Below are positions 37,832 through 45,825 of a stretch of 64,000 nt of DNA, in pieces. The stretch is taken from the NCBI GenBank assembly GCA_002437665.1, contig DJQW01000001.1, positions 424,535 to 488,534 on the forward strand. The letters are read 5' to 3'. This DNA comes from Alphaproteobacteria bacterium UBA6376. GTDB lineage: Bacteria; Pseudomonadota; Alphaproteobacteria; Rs-D84. Below the pieces are notes generated by a model that was given only the letters and a program-made list of their open reading frames with translations, was not told the origin of the DNA and did not search any database. Every line of letters starts with the position of its first letter. The stretch's first letter is position 1. A program made the translations under genes and the position numbers.

Positions 37832-38675
37832 GTCTGATATAGTATCTAAAAATTTTGGTTTTTCAACGCCTTTTTTGCGCGGGTACAACGTATTGAAAAT
37901 ACCAATAATTGATGCGACGGGTGCGTCAGCGTGGCCTGAATTGTTCCCGCCCGCCCGCATTGCAGAATTGCGGGGTGCTGTCGGCCCACGTCATTTCGCA
38001 TCCCAGATGTTATTACAGCCCGTCGCGCCGACGCGTGCGCGCCTTGACCCTGGGGCATTGCAATTATACGACGATACGTTTGACGCGCACATCGCGCAAA
38101 TCGGCGCGCATAAAATTACAGGCGCGGCGGCATATTGGGATCCGTCCAGCGGGCGTCGTGGCCGTGATGGCAGTGTGTGCGTAATTCTGTATCGTGACGA
38201 TGCATCACGTTGCATTTTTATTCACGATATTTTGTACATGACGGTGTCTGATGGCGACACGCATCCATTGGCGCACCAGTGCGATTGTGTGCTGGAATTT
38301 TTGTCGCGATATAACATGCGGCGCATCACGATTGAAACAAATGGCATCGGAAATGCATTGCCAGAAATAATGCGCGACGCGGCAACCCGTGCCGGCATAC
38401 CAATCACAATCACGCGGATTACAAACAATCGACCAAAGGTGGACAGAATCTTGGACGCGATAGAGCCAACATTGGCCGCGGGCCGATTGTATGCGCACCG
38501 CAAAATAACACAAACACCGTTTGTTGCTGAAATGATGGGTTGGTCACCGATTGGTACGGGCCACGACGATGGACTGGACGCGGTGGCGGGCGCAATTACA
38601 ATCGCGCCGACCCCCGTGCGCCCCGCGGGTCATGCACCCCGCGCATACACAGCAAACACTAATTTCAATGTTTAA
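37830..38675 (+). CDS. Terminase large subunit, nuclease half (281 aa)
   Basis: C-terminal part of a T7 gp19-type terminase. After about 12 residues that coincide with the dnaB promoter comes the linker STPFLRGYNVLKIPIIDATG and the RNase H-like nuclease: Asp104 in AYWDPSSGRRG, Glu169 in ITIETNGIG and Asp247/Asp250 in GHDDGLDAV, the acidic cluster needed for metal binding. Its ATG overlaps the dnaB start on the opposite strand, and an AGGGG site lies 9 bases upstream. The frame is open, so a free nuclease-domain protein could be made. Confidence 0.85.
   Translation: MSDIVSKNFGFSTPFLRGYNVLKIPIIDATGASAWPELFPPARIAELRGAVGPRHFASQMLLQPVAPTRARLDPGALQLYDDTFDAHIAQIGAHKITGAAAYWDPSSGRRGRDGSVCVILYRDDASRCIFIHDILYMTVSDGDTHPLAHQCDCVLEFLSRYNMRRITIETNGIGNALPEIMRDAATRAGIPITITRITNNRPKVDRILDAIEPTLAAGRLYAHRKITQTPFVAEMMGWSPIGTGHDDGLDAVAGAITIAPTPVRPAGHAPRAYTANTNFNV
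37839..37866 (-). promoter_or_regulatory. Promoter of dnaB inside the terminase nuclease gene
   Basis: Minus strand TTGAAA (37861-37866), 16-base spacer, TACTAT (37839-37844), 7 bases before the dnaB ATG at 37831. Transcription should start at or next to the A of the ATG. Confidence 0.65.
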
Positions 38676-38693
38676 TACAGCAAAGGAGTAAAC

Positions 38694-39917
38694 ATGCAAA
38701 ATAACTTGGAACAAATGTATCGGCGCGCACTGGACGTGCGCGCACCATGGTTGGCACGATGGGACGCCGCAATGCGTTACACTATGCCGACATCGGACGC
38801 GGACGCCGCCACGCTGTTTGATGCAACCGCCGCCGATGCGGTGGATAATTTGGCGGCATCAATTTATTCATTGATGACACCACCAGAATCACTGTGGCTG
38901 ACACTGATTCCGGAAAGTGACGCATCGCCCGATGCAGACGCTGCAACGGCGGCATTGCGCGCGAATCTGAATGATTCGAATTTTTACACCACCATTCACC
39001 AGTGCTATTTGGACTTGGTGATTTTGGGAACGGCGTGCCTGTTTATGTCAGAAACGCCAATCGGCGCATCATCGGCATTTTCGTTTACGGCCGTACCAAT
39101 GCGCGACATCGCGATTTTGCCAAACGCGGTATTTCATACCGCCACAATGCCGGCACGCGAAGTGTTGGAAAAATACCCAACATGGACACCGCCCGCCGAC
39201 ATTGCCGACCAGATAAAGCGTGACCCCGCGACGCCATTGCGTTTGGTGCAATCACTGGTTGGTACGGATTTCACCGCATGGTTGGACGTCGGTGGCGACA
39301 TTGAAAATAATATCGTCGCACGCGGAACATTTGAAACCAATCCATACATCATTTTCCGGTGGAGTGTGCTGAGTGGCGAACAATACGGCCGCGGGCCCGT
39401 CCTGCGCGCATTGCCAGATATCAAGACCGCGAACAAGGTTGTTGAATTGGTCTTGAAAAACGCGACCATCGCCGTTTCCGGCATATGGCAGGCCGACGAT
39501 GACGGCGTCATCAACCTGAACAACATCAATTTGACCCCTGGGGCAATTATACCAAAGGCCGTCGGGTCATCAGGTCTGACCCCACTGTCGTCGGGCGCGG
39601 ATTTTGACGTGTCGCAAATAATATTAAAAGACCTGCGCGAACGGATTCGCCACGCGCTGTTGGCCGACCGGTTGGGATTGCTGTCTGAAAAAGAAATGAC
39701 CGCGACCGAAATTATGGCGCGAAATTCCGATATGATGCGAATCTTGGGCGCGACATATGGGCGACTGCTGCACGAATTTATTCGACCACTGACCGACCGC
39801 GGATTACAGATTTTGTCACGTCGCGGGGTGATTGCGCCGATTGTACTGAACAGTGACGCAGAACTGAAATACATTGCACCCATTGCCCAAATGGCAGTGT
39901 CGGAAAACTTGATTTAA
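38694..39917 (+). CDS. Head-to-tail connector (portal) protein, T7 gp8-like (407 aa)
   Basis: The podovirus portal: MYRRALDVRAPWLARWDAAM, LFDATAADAVDNLAASIYSLM (the D-S/A-T-x-x-x-A-x-x-x-L-A-S pattern of head-tail connectors), PMRDIAILPNAVFHTATM and RWSVLSGEQYGRGPVLRALPD with the conserved Y-G-R-G. It ends at LKYIAPIAQMAVSENLI, roughly 100 residues earlier than T7 gp8, so the C-terminal clip or barrel region may be missing. A GCAAAGGAGTAAAC site precedes the ATG. Confidence 0.85.
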   Translation: MQNNLEQMYRRALDVRAPWLARWDAAMRYTMPTSDADAATLFDATAADAVDNLAASIYSLMTPPESLWLTLIPESDASPDADAATAALRANLNDSNFYTTIHQCYLDLVILGTACLFMSETPIGASSAFSFTAVPMRDIAILPNAVFHTATMPAREVLEKYPTWTPPADIADQIKRDPATPLRLVQSLVGTDFTAWLDVGGDIENNIVARGTFETNPYIIFRWSVLSGEQYGRGPVLRALPDIKTANKVVELVLKNATIAVSGIWQADDDGVINLNNINLTPGAIIPKAVGSSGLTPLSSGADFDVSQIILKDLRERIRHALLADRLGLLSEKEMTATEIMARNSDMMRILGATYGRLLHEFIRPLTDRGLQILSRRGVIAPIVLNSDAELKYIAPIAQMAVSENLI

Positions 39918-39932
39918 CCATGGGGAAAAATT

Positions 39933-40127
39933 ATGAACGAAATTGAACAGAATTACGCACGTACATTTTCAACCGCGTCGGGTGCGGCGGTGCTGCAACA
40001 CCTGCGCCGAATGACGGTTGAACGCGTGCTGGGGCCGAATGCCACCGACGCTGAATTGCGCGGTCTGGAATCCCAGCGCGCATTGGTGCACATGATTGAA
40101 AATATGATATCACGGGGGCGAAAATGA
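39933..40127 (+). CDS. Small phage structural protein, Bbp19-like (64 aa)
   Basis: MNEIEQNYARTFSTASGAAV...LRRMTVERVLGPNATDAELR...ESQRALVHMIENMISRG resembles the short Bbp19-type proteins encoded after the connector in Bordetella phage BPP-1 and relatives. It is helical with no membrane segment. A GGGGAAAAATT site precedes the ATG and its stop overlaps the next start (ATGA). Confidence 0.7.
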   Translation: MNEIEQNYARTFSTASGAAVLQHLRRMTVERVLGPNATDAELRGLESQRALVHMIENMISRGRK

Positions 40128-40384
40128 AACAGGAAACAAATGCGCTGGGCGGAATAATCGCAACCCTGCGCGACAGTTGGTTTTTAATCGCCTTTATCGG
40201 CGGTCTGATTTATTGGGTTGCCCGCCAAGATTCATCGCTGGCGGACATTCAACGCGCCGACACACGCATTACAACATTGGAAAATCGCACGACGATACTG
40301 GAAACAGGTATCGGACAATTACAGATAAAATTGGACACAATTCGCGATGATGTATCACTGATAAAAACCGCAGTGATAAAATAA
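40124..40384 (+). CDS. Membrane-anchored coiled-coil protein at the end of the phage cluster (86 aa)
   Basis: One membrane segment (SWFLIAFIGGLIYWV, about 18-33) followed by a heptad coiled-coil (ITTLENRTTILETGIGQLQI). This layout fits a phage spanin or holin partner, or an Rz-like lysis accessory. It overlaps the previous gene by 4 bases and is closed by a strong terminator, marking the right edge of the cluster. Confidence 0.6.
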   Translation: MKQETNALGGIIATLRDSWFLIAFIGGLIYWVARQDSSLADIQRADTRITTLENRTTILETGIGQLQIKLDTIRDDVSLIKTAVIK

Positions 40385-40412
40385 AAAACGGGGCAAACGC
40401 CCCGTTTCTTTA
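40383..40412. terminator. Terminator at the right edge of the phage cluster
   Basis: CGGGGC-AAAC-GCCCCG stem between A- and T-runs, between convergent genes. Confidence 0.85.
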
Positions 40413-40565
40413 TTAGCGGCAACCACCTGTTGCATTACCAATCAATTTGGAGATAGAAATATCTTTGTGCAGCAAGAAATCGTATTCGCAGTTGCCAGAT
40501 TTGTAAGAACCTGTGCAAGCAGCCAATGTCAAAACGGCAAACAGTGCCAACATAACTTTTTTCAT
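40413..40565 (-). CDS. Very small lipoprotein (50 aa)
   Basis: Signal peptide MKKVMLALFAVLTLAAC with lipobox LAAC, then a 33-residue mature peptide with two more Cys (GNCEYDF and GGCR) that could form a disulfide. A GGAGAAACC site precedes the ATG. Similar in size to the VirB7-like lipoprotein at 43206 but without clear sequence similarity beyond the signal. Function unknown. Confidence 0.75.
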   Translation of the reverse strand: MKKVMLALFAVLTLAACTGSYKSGNCEYDFLLHKDISISKLIGNATGGCR

Positions 40566-40665
40566 GGTTTCTCCTTTTTTCCAAAAGTTCGTGGAAATTA
40601 TACAGGACTGCATTCCCAAATGCAATACAAAAAACAGTAAAAAAACGGTTGACATTCCCCGCCAC

Positions 40666-41007
40666 TTAAATCGCGCCACGGGCGTGATATATGCGCAGGC
40701 CGCATACAATAATCACATCAAATCGGGCGTCATACGGGCGTGACAATCGCGCCAAATATGTCTCTGCCGCACGACGCAGGCGCACGGCCTGTGCCGGTGT
40801 AATCGCGTCCCATCCGGCGGTGAGGGTCGGACGACGTTTAACCTCTATGAACACAATGACGTTTTTGCGGCGGGCAATAATGTCGATTTCGGCGCGACCC
40901 GTATTGCGTCCGGTGATATACCGCCGCCCCAGAATGCGATACCCCCGCATGCGCAAATACATGCGCGCCCAAAATTCTGCAAATAACCCAGATTGGTATG
41001 TATTCAT
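40666..41007 (-). CDS. yraN: YraN family (UPF0102) nuclease-like protein (113 aa)
   Basis: Holliday-junction-resolvase-like fold: SGLFAEFWARMYLRMRGYRI, then AEIDIIARRKNVIVFIEVKRR with the catalytic E-D-E-x-K-type residues (Glu, Asp, Glu, Lys) all present. Length is as usual for the family. In many proteobacteria it lies by rsmI, which is not the case here. Function is not settled; DNA processing is likely. Confidence 0.9.
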   Translation of the reverse strand: MNTYQSGLFAEFWARMYLRMRGYRILGRRYITGRNTGRAEIDIIARRKNVIVFIEVKRRPTLTAGWDAITPAQAVRLRRAAETYLARLSRPYDARFDVIIVCGLRIYHARGAI

Positions 41008-41036
41008 ACCCAACACCATAATTCAGACAAATCGCA

Positions 41037-41825
41037 TCAGAATGCGTACGGTTTTGCTTGGAAATTATCTCTGGCGTCTTGAACATTTTTCGCCGCATCA
41101 GACGCATACCGCCCATTGTCCACCAAATCCAACGCGCCATAATACGCAGTCATCATTGGGTCATACGCGTTTGTTGTTGATACCCATTTGTCCGTGCCGG
41201 CATTCGGTGCGCCGTACTTGTCCAACACATTTTGCCAGAACGCCAGAATCTTTTTCTGACGCTGGTTTTCAAATTTTTCGGCTGCGCCCTCTAATTCATT
41301 GGCGTCATTGTTGTACACGACGCGCCATACCAAATTGTCGGTTGCATTGCTGGTGAAATATACCACGATTGTTTCACCGGTGTTTTCACGTTCCAAATGT
41401 AATTCGGATGCATACAGCAACCCACGATTGCGCGCCAAACTGTTCACACACTTGGACAATTCGGCGGGAATCACAATCCCTTGGCGGCGACATTCATAGT
41501 CCAGATTGTATTTCCAATCCTTGGCAATGGTGTAAACAATGCTGTCTTTTTTGCGTGGGGAATATAACCCCTTGTCCTTGAAGAATAATGTCTGGACATC
41601 TTCGAATGGCATGCCCAACATAATTCCGGCAATATCAAACGATTCCACCGCCGCGGGTGATGCGCCGGCATTGATAGATACCGATTCCACATTGATGTCG
41701 GCGTCCCCACTGTCGGTGATGGCAAAGTTATCAAAGTCAAACGGGTCATCGTTTGTCGCCATCGCGGGCGCGATGCATATCGCCAACCAAGATAACAAAA
41801 TTCCAAAACGCATTTTCATATTCAT
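41037..41825 (-). CDS. Exported protein in the VirB8 operon (262 aa)
   Basis: Signal peptide within the first 27 residues (FGILLSWLAICIAPAMA), an acidic linker (DDPFDFDNFAITDSGDADIN) and a soluble domain from about 70 with FDIAGIMLGMPFEDVQTLFF, CRRQGIVIPAELSKCVNSLA (possible disulfide) and a helical end. Not a family I know. The GIxLGMPFEDVQ phrase resembles substrate-recognition repeats of periplasmic proteins. It is the last gene of a run with two VirB8-like genes and probably works in the periplasm with them. An ATG at 41819 is an alternative start. Confidence 0.65.
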   Translation of the reverse strand: MNMKMRFGILLSWLAICIAPAMATNDDPFDFDNFAITDSGDADINVESVSINAGASPAAVESFDIAGIMLGMPFEDVQTLFFKDKGLYSPRKKDSIVYTIAKDWKYNLDYECRRQGIVIPAELSKCVNSLARNRGLLYASELHLERENTGETIVVYFTSNATDNLVWRVVYNNDANELEGAAEKFENQRQKKILAFWQNVLDKYGAPNAGTDKWVSTTNAYDPMMTAYYGALDLVDNGRYASDAAKNVQDARDNFQAKPYAF

Positions 41826-41842
41826 ACCACCCCAAAACAATG

Positions 41843-42484
41843 CTATCTAATAATAACCTCGCGTACTTCGAACTTGAACAAGTTCGCCGGATCGCCACCA
41901 CTATCCAGATACCGATGCACACCATATTCAACAACAGAATCACGCAGGCCGGATTCATATCTGATTTTCATATACATCGTGCCGTGCGTAACCGTGGGCG
42001 CGACAGACAAATCGTTTGCCACGTTCCATGTGCGTAATTCATAGTCCGCCTGCCAATAATCACTGCCGGTGGGACGCAATATGTCGCCAACAATCGCGGC
42101 GGTGCGCATCGCGCCATGTTCGGCCATGGTCTGGATTTCATTGGCAACCGTGTTTTGCCACGTGCGAAACACGTCCGCGCCCGACATACGGGCCAACACA
42201 CTGTTCGAACGGGTGCGGCCTGCAATGTTTTCACGGTCTGGAATGACATAGAAATATTCCGTAACATACCGATCAACCAGCATATTCAAAATGCGACTTT
42301 CGCCCATCTCGTCTGGTGTCTGTAATTCCCCAGGGCGATCGGCGGACAAATTATTCGGCTGGAAAAAGAACGTGTCAATGCTGCGTTTTTCGCCGGCGTC
42401 ATAAATCGCCCCGCCCAGGTACAACGCCCCAAACGTCAGTACCAGCAACATCAGACCCGTCAAAAACATAATCAGTTTTTTCAT
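41843..42484 (-). CDS. VirB8-like protein, second copy (213 aa)
   Basis: One membrane anchor (about 5-28, FLTGLMLLVLTFGALYLGGA) and a periplasmic alpha/beta domain of about 180 residues. It includes ILNMLVDRYVTEYFYVIPDR (the 'YV-x-x-R-x-x-Y'-type helix of VirB8/TrbF) and later TWNVANDLSVAPTVTHGTMY. VirB8 proteins are bitopic assembly factors of type IV secretion channels. It overlaps the preceding VirB8-like gene by one base, and two different VirB8-like proteins in tandem are also seen in Rickettsiales. Confidence 0.7.
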   Translation of the reverse strand: MKKLIMFLTGLMLLVLTFGALYLGGAIYDAGEKRSIDTFFFQPNNLSADRPGELQTPDEMGESRILNMLVDRYVTEYFYVIPDRENIAGRTRSNSVLARMSGADVFRTWQNTVANEIQTMAEHGAMRTAAIVGDILRPTGSDYWQADYELRTWNVANDLSVAPTVTHGTMYMKIRYESGLRDSVVEYGVHRYLDSGGDPANLFKFEVREVIIR

Positions 42485-43173
42485 CAGTTCAATCTGTATG
42501 TGTTAAATCCCGCGATATAGTACCCCAGTGTTCGTGGATACCACGATGTTTGACGTGCAACCTTGGCAAAGGCGATAATTTGCATATCGCCGTCCAGTGT
42601 GCTGGACACGGTGGCCTGAATTGACCACGTGCCACCATGTTGTGTTATTTGCCCAACAGGCGCAATTTGCATGCTGGTTGTGTCAACCGTCATGCGTCCA
42701 CCACGTGCGGCAATATCCTGCCAGTTTGGAATGACATTGTACACGAATGTGTTAAACACGCTGTCCGATGTGGCGCAATACATCGCACACGTTTTATCGG
42801 TGCGCGCCGGCGCATCATCAGAACGACACTGTTCGCGCTCGCACGTTTGCCACATCGCGGTGTTATCGGCATCGCCAGACACCGTGAACCAATCGCGCGT
42901 AAAATTCGCAATCACCGATTCTTGCATTGTGCGGGTGGCGGAATACGCCATCTGGCCATGTGGGTGACCCACAATAGACCACGCGCCCGTAATCTTGTCA
43001 ATGGAAATAATAAACGGTTCAACCGTTGCACCACGCGTTGTCCAAATAATCAGACCGCACACGCACACAATCAAGAAAAACGCCACCGACGTTGCAATCG
43101 CCATCGCACGGGAAACGGCAATGCGTTTGCCCGCTGGAAATGCCGGCGTTTCAAAATTGTCTGGATAATCCAA
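42484..43173 (-). CDS. virB8: VirB8-like protein, first copy (229 aa)
   Basis: A cytoplasmic N-terminus (about 25 residues), one membrane segment (AIATSVAFFLIVCVCGLIIW) and a periplasmic VirB8 fold: VEPFIISIDKITGAWSIVGH, then MQESVIANFTRDWFTVSGDA, and a final AKVARQTSWYPRTLGYYIAG. It carries five Cys in the middle loop, which is unusual. I place the start at the TTG (43173), 9 bases after AGGGGGG, rather than at an ATG 63 bases upstream that overlaps the previous lipoprotein gene. Confidence 0.75.
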   Translation of the reverse strand: MDYPDNFETPAFPAGKRIAVSRAMAIATSVAFFLIVCVCGLIIWTTRGATVEPFIISIDKITGAWSIVGHPHGQMAYSATRTMQESVIANFTRDWFTVSGDADNTAMWQTCEREQCRSDDAPARTDKTCAMYCATSDSVFNTFVYNVIPNWQDIAARGGRMTVDTTSMQIAPVGQITQHGGTWSIQATVSSTLDGDMQIIAFAKVARQTSWYPRTLGYYIAGFNTYRLN

Positions 43174-43205
43174 TGTGCAATCCCCCCTGATGTAATGCGT
43201 GGGAT

Positions 43206-43352
43206 TTATGCCTGATATACCATGATACAGGCGCACGGACTCAGTTTCAATTCGTTGTTGTCATAGCCAACACCAACCGGTTCGCGGTCGTAAATCTGAC
43301 CACATCCCGCCAGTGCCAATGCAACAAACAAAGCCAAAAATACTTTCTTCAT
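43206..43352 (-). CDS. VirB7-like small lipoprotein (48 aa)
   Basis: The reverse strand encodes MKKVFLALFVALALAGC, a lipoprotein signal with lipobox LAGC, followed by GQIYDREPVGVGYDNNEL and a C-terminal CAC motif. Size, lipidation and position directly upstream of the VirB8-like gene match VirB7/ComB7, the lipoprotein that stabilises the outer-membrane ring of type IV secretion systems. The assignment rests on context. An AAGGGGAAGAAGGAC ribosome region precedes the ATG. Confidence 0.65.
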   Translation of the reverse strand: MKKVFLALFVALALAGCGQIYDREPVGVGYDNNELKLSPCACIMVYQA

Positions 43353-43399
43353 GTCCTTCTTCCCCTTGTGTAAATAAATTATAAGAAAATTCGCGCCCG

Positions 43400-43507
43400 C
43401 GGGTCAAGCAAAAGTTCAAACACCAAAGTTCAAAGTGCAAATAATGTGTGCGCCGAATGGCGCACTGCTTTATTCATTTGAACTTTGAACTCTGAACTTT
43501 GAACTTT
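43400..43507. repeat. Short repeats downstream of bamA
   Basis: A GTGCGCC-GAAT-GGCGCAC hairpin (43448-43465), nearly identical to one near 20249, is followed by tandem TGAACTT-type heptamers (about 43476-43507). No gene. Confidence 0.5.
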
Positions 43508-43537
43508 AACAAATGCCCCGAACGGGGCATTTGTTAA
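43508..43537 (-). terminator. Terminator of bamA
   Basis: AACAAATGCCCC-GAAC-GGGGCATTTGTT long stem overlapping the bamA stop codon. Confidence 0.8.
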
Positions 43538-45819
43538 AACTGTGTTTCAAACGACAGCAAGAATCGACGTTCGCGGTCGTATTCATTCATGTGCAGTGGC
43601 CAACCCCAACTGAAATTCATCGGGCCCATTGGCGTGTTCCAATAAATACCAAAACCAACCGATGTGCGCAGGTCACTGTCGATAAAGTTGCTGCGTGTTG
43701 CGCCATACACATTTCTGTATGTGTATTCGTCACGTGGTGGCTTGCCCAAGATACCGTAATCGGCAAACACAAATCCCTTTATCTGGTATTCGTCTGGAAT
43801 AAACACAGGGAAATTCAGTTGTGTTGAACCGTTCAATTTCCACATGCCACCCAACGAGTACGATGTATAGAACCAGTTACGACTGCCGACGCCGGCGATA
43901 TCAAACCCACGCAGTGATTCCCCGCCCAAAAAATAGCGGTACACACGCGATACATAATCGCCATCCAAAGGTTGAATATACCCGAAATCCAGCGACGAGC
44001 GCAACTGCCACCGGTCGTCAAAGAATTTGACCATGCCGGTAATGTCCGCGCTGTAACGCATGAATGTTTCGCTGCCCCCAAAGCCGGTATATGCCAGACC
44101 TAAATTCGCCACAACACCGGTGTGCGTGTTCTGTTGGAAATTGGTATTCAGGTTATAGTATTTCAAATATGTGGCCAACGTATACAACGTTGAATCGCGC
44201 CACCCGCCCACGGTTTGCAGGTCATAGTTTTGGTCAAATGCCGCCGACAGACGCACCGTCTGTGACCAGTTGTCGGTCAATTTCCAACCCATACGTCCCG
44301 CGATTGTCAGCGAGTCACGATCATATCCCAATCCGCCCAATGACGAATAGTTATACATTGTGTACGATACATCAAACCCACCCGACAACGCGCGCCCAAA
44401 CAAATAAGGTTCGGTGAAACTGAACAATGCCTGTTTTTGATACTGGGCGATTGACCCGCGCAGTTGAACAATCTGGCCGCGTCCCATAAAGTTGTTTTCG
44501 GTAATGCCCGCATCAACCATAAAACCGTTGATGTTCGACCATCCGAACCCGCCCGACAGTTCGCCCGTCGGTTGTTCTTCAACCTTGATATCCAGATTCA
44601 TCATATTTGCATCGGCCAATCGGGTTGGCACCATCTGGACATCTTTGAAATAACGGGTACGCATCAGGTTCTGGCGACCTTGTTCAATGGTTTGCAGCGA
44701 AAATGGATCGCCCGCGCGCATCGGCAACAACTGTTGAATCACGGTGTCAAACGTGCGAACATTGCCCAAAATATTGATAGAGTTCAGGTAAATACGATTG
44801 GTCTTTTGAATCTTGAACGTCATATCAATCGTATGCGTGTCGCTGTTTTTTGTCGGCACGGGCTCAACATTGATAAACGCATACCCATGATCGGCAACTG
44901 CCCCACGCAGGGCCGATATCGTTTCGTCAACCAAGTCAACATTGTACGTGTCACCCGCCGACATTTTGACCACTTTGCGCAGTTCATCTGTCGACACATC
45001 GGGAAACGGGTTGTCTATGTCCAGTTTGCCGAATTTGTACTGCTGCCCCTCGTCAACGGTGAATGTTACCGAATAATACTGGCGGTCGGGCGTGAAAACA
45101 CCGGTCGCATCGGTCACGGCAAAATCCGCATAGCCATTGCGCAGATAGAATTGACGCAACATCTGCTGGTCATATTGAATGCGGTCTTCGTCAAAAACGT
45201 CAAACTGGGTCATGAAACGCCACCACGCATGTTCGCGTGACAAGATTTCGCCACGCAGCGTGCGCGAACTGAATTTCTTGTTCCCCGCAAAGTCAATGTC
45301 GGTGATGTATGTTGGATGCCCCTCTGTAATCTCATAAACGACGTTCACGCGATTGTCGTCCAATTCAATACGCTTTGGTTCGATTTTTGTGCCAAAGAAC
45401 CCCTTGCGCTGGTATATCGTCAGCATACGCTGGACGTCCGCGCCAATGGTTGATTCATCGAACGCCGCGCGTTCTTTCAGGCGGATTTCTTTCTTCAAAT
45501 CATCGGTGGAAATTTCATCGTTCCCTTCGACCGTTACCATGTTGACGGTTGGTGCTTCGACCACGTCGATTTTCAGCACATTGCCTGACATGCGAACGTT
45601 GATTTTTGAAAAGTAACCACTTTCCTGTAACTTTTTTGCAATTTGGTTGGCGCGTGCCTCGCCCACGGTGTCGCCGATATTGACATCAGACAGAATGCGC
45701 ACCGATTCCGCGTCCATACGGCGATTGCCCGATACGTCAACGCGCGATACGGTTGCCGCATTTGCACCTGTCGCCACGACGGCCAGTGTGGTTGCCAAAA
45801 ATAATTTCTTTGTATTCAT
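43534..45819 (-). CDS. bamA: Outer-membrane protein assembly factor BamA
   Basis: The essential Omp85 protein that folds beta-barrels into the outer membrane. A signal peptide (MNTKKLFLATTLAVVATGANA) is followed by five POTRA domains to about residue 410 (for example IDVVEAPTVNMVTVEGNDEI) and a 16-strand barrel with Omp85 features (LRGFDIAGVGSRNWFYTSY; the L-R-G-F/Y of the lid loop) and C-terminal FETQF. At 761 aa it is normal length. It is the last gene of frr-uppS-cdsA-rseP-bamA and starts 6 bases after rseP. Confidence 0.96.
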   Translation of the reverse strand: MNTKKLFLATTLAVVATGANAATVSRVDVSGNRRMDAESVRILSDVNIGDTVGEARANQIAKKLQESGYFSKINVRMSGNVLKIDVVEAPTVNMVTVEGNDEISTDDLKKEIRLKERAAFDESTIGADVQRMLTIYQRKGFFGTKIEPKRIELDDNRVNVVYEITEGHPTYITDIDFAGNKKFSSRTLRGEILSREHAWWRFMTQFDVFDEDRIQYDQQMLRQFYLRNGYADFAVTDATGVFTPDRQYYSVTFTVDEGQQYKFGKLDIDNPFPDVSTDELRKVVKMSAGDTYNVDLVDETISALRGAVADHGYAFINVEPVPTKNSDTHTIDMTFKIQKTNRIYLNSINILGNVRTFDTVIQQLLPMRAGDPFSLQTIEQGRQNLMRTRYFKDVQMVPTRLADANMMNLDIKVEEQPTGELSGGFGWSNINGFMVDAGITENNFMGRGQIVQLRGSIAQYQKQALFSFTEPYLFGRALSGGFDVSYTMYNYSSLGGLGYDRDSLTIAGRMGWKLTDNWSQTVRLSAAFDQNYDLQTVGGWRDSTLYTLATYLKYYNLNTNFQQNTHTGVVANLGLAYTGFGGSETFMRYSADITGMVKFFDDRWQLRSSLDFGYIQPLDGDYVSRVYRYFLGGESLRGFDIAGVGSRNWFYTSYSLGGMWKLNGSTQLNFPVFIPDEYQIKGFVFADYGILGKPPRDEYTYRNVYGATRSNFIDSDLRTSVGFGIYWNTPMGPMNFSWGWPLHMNEYDRERRFLLSFETQF

Positions 45820-45825
45820 AGTGTA

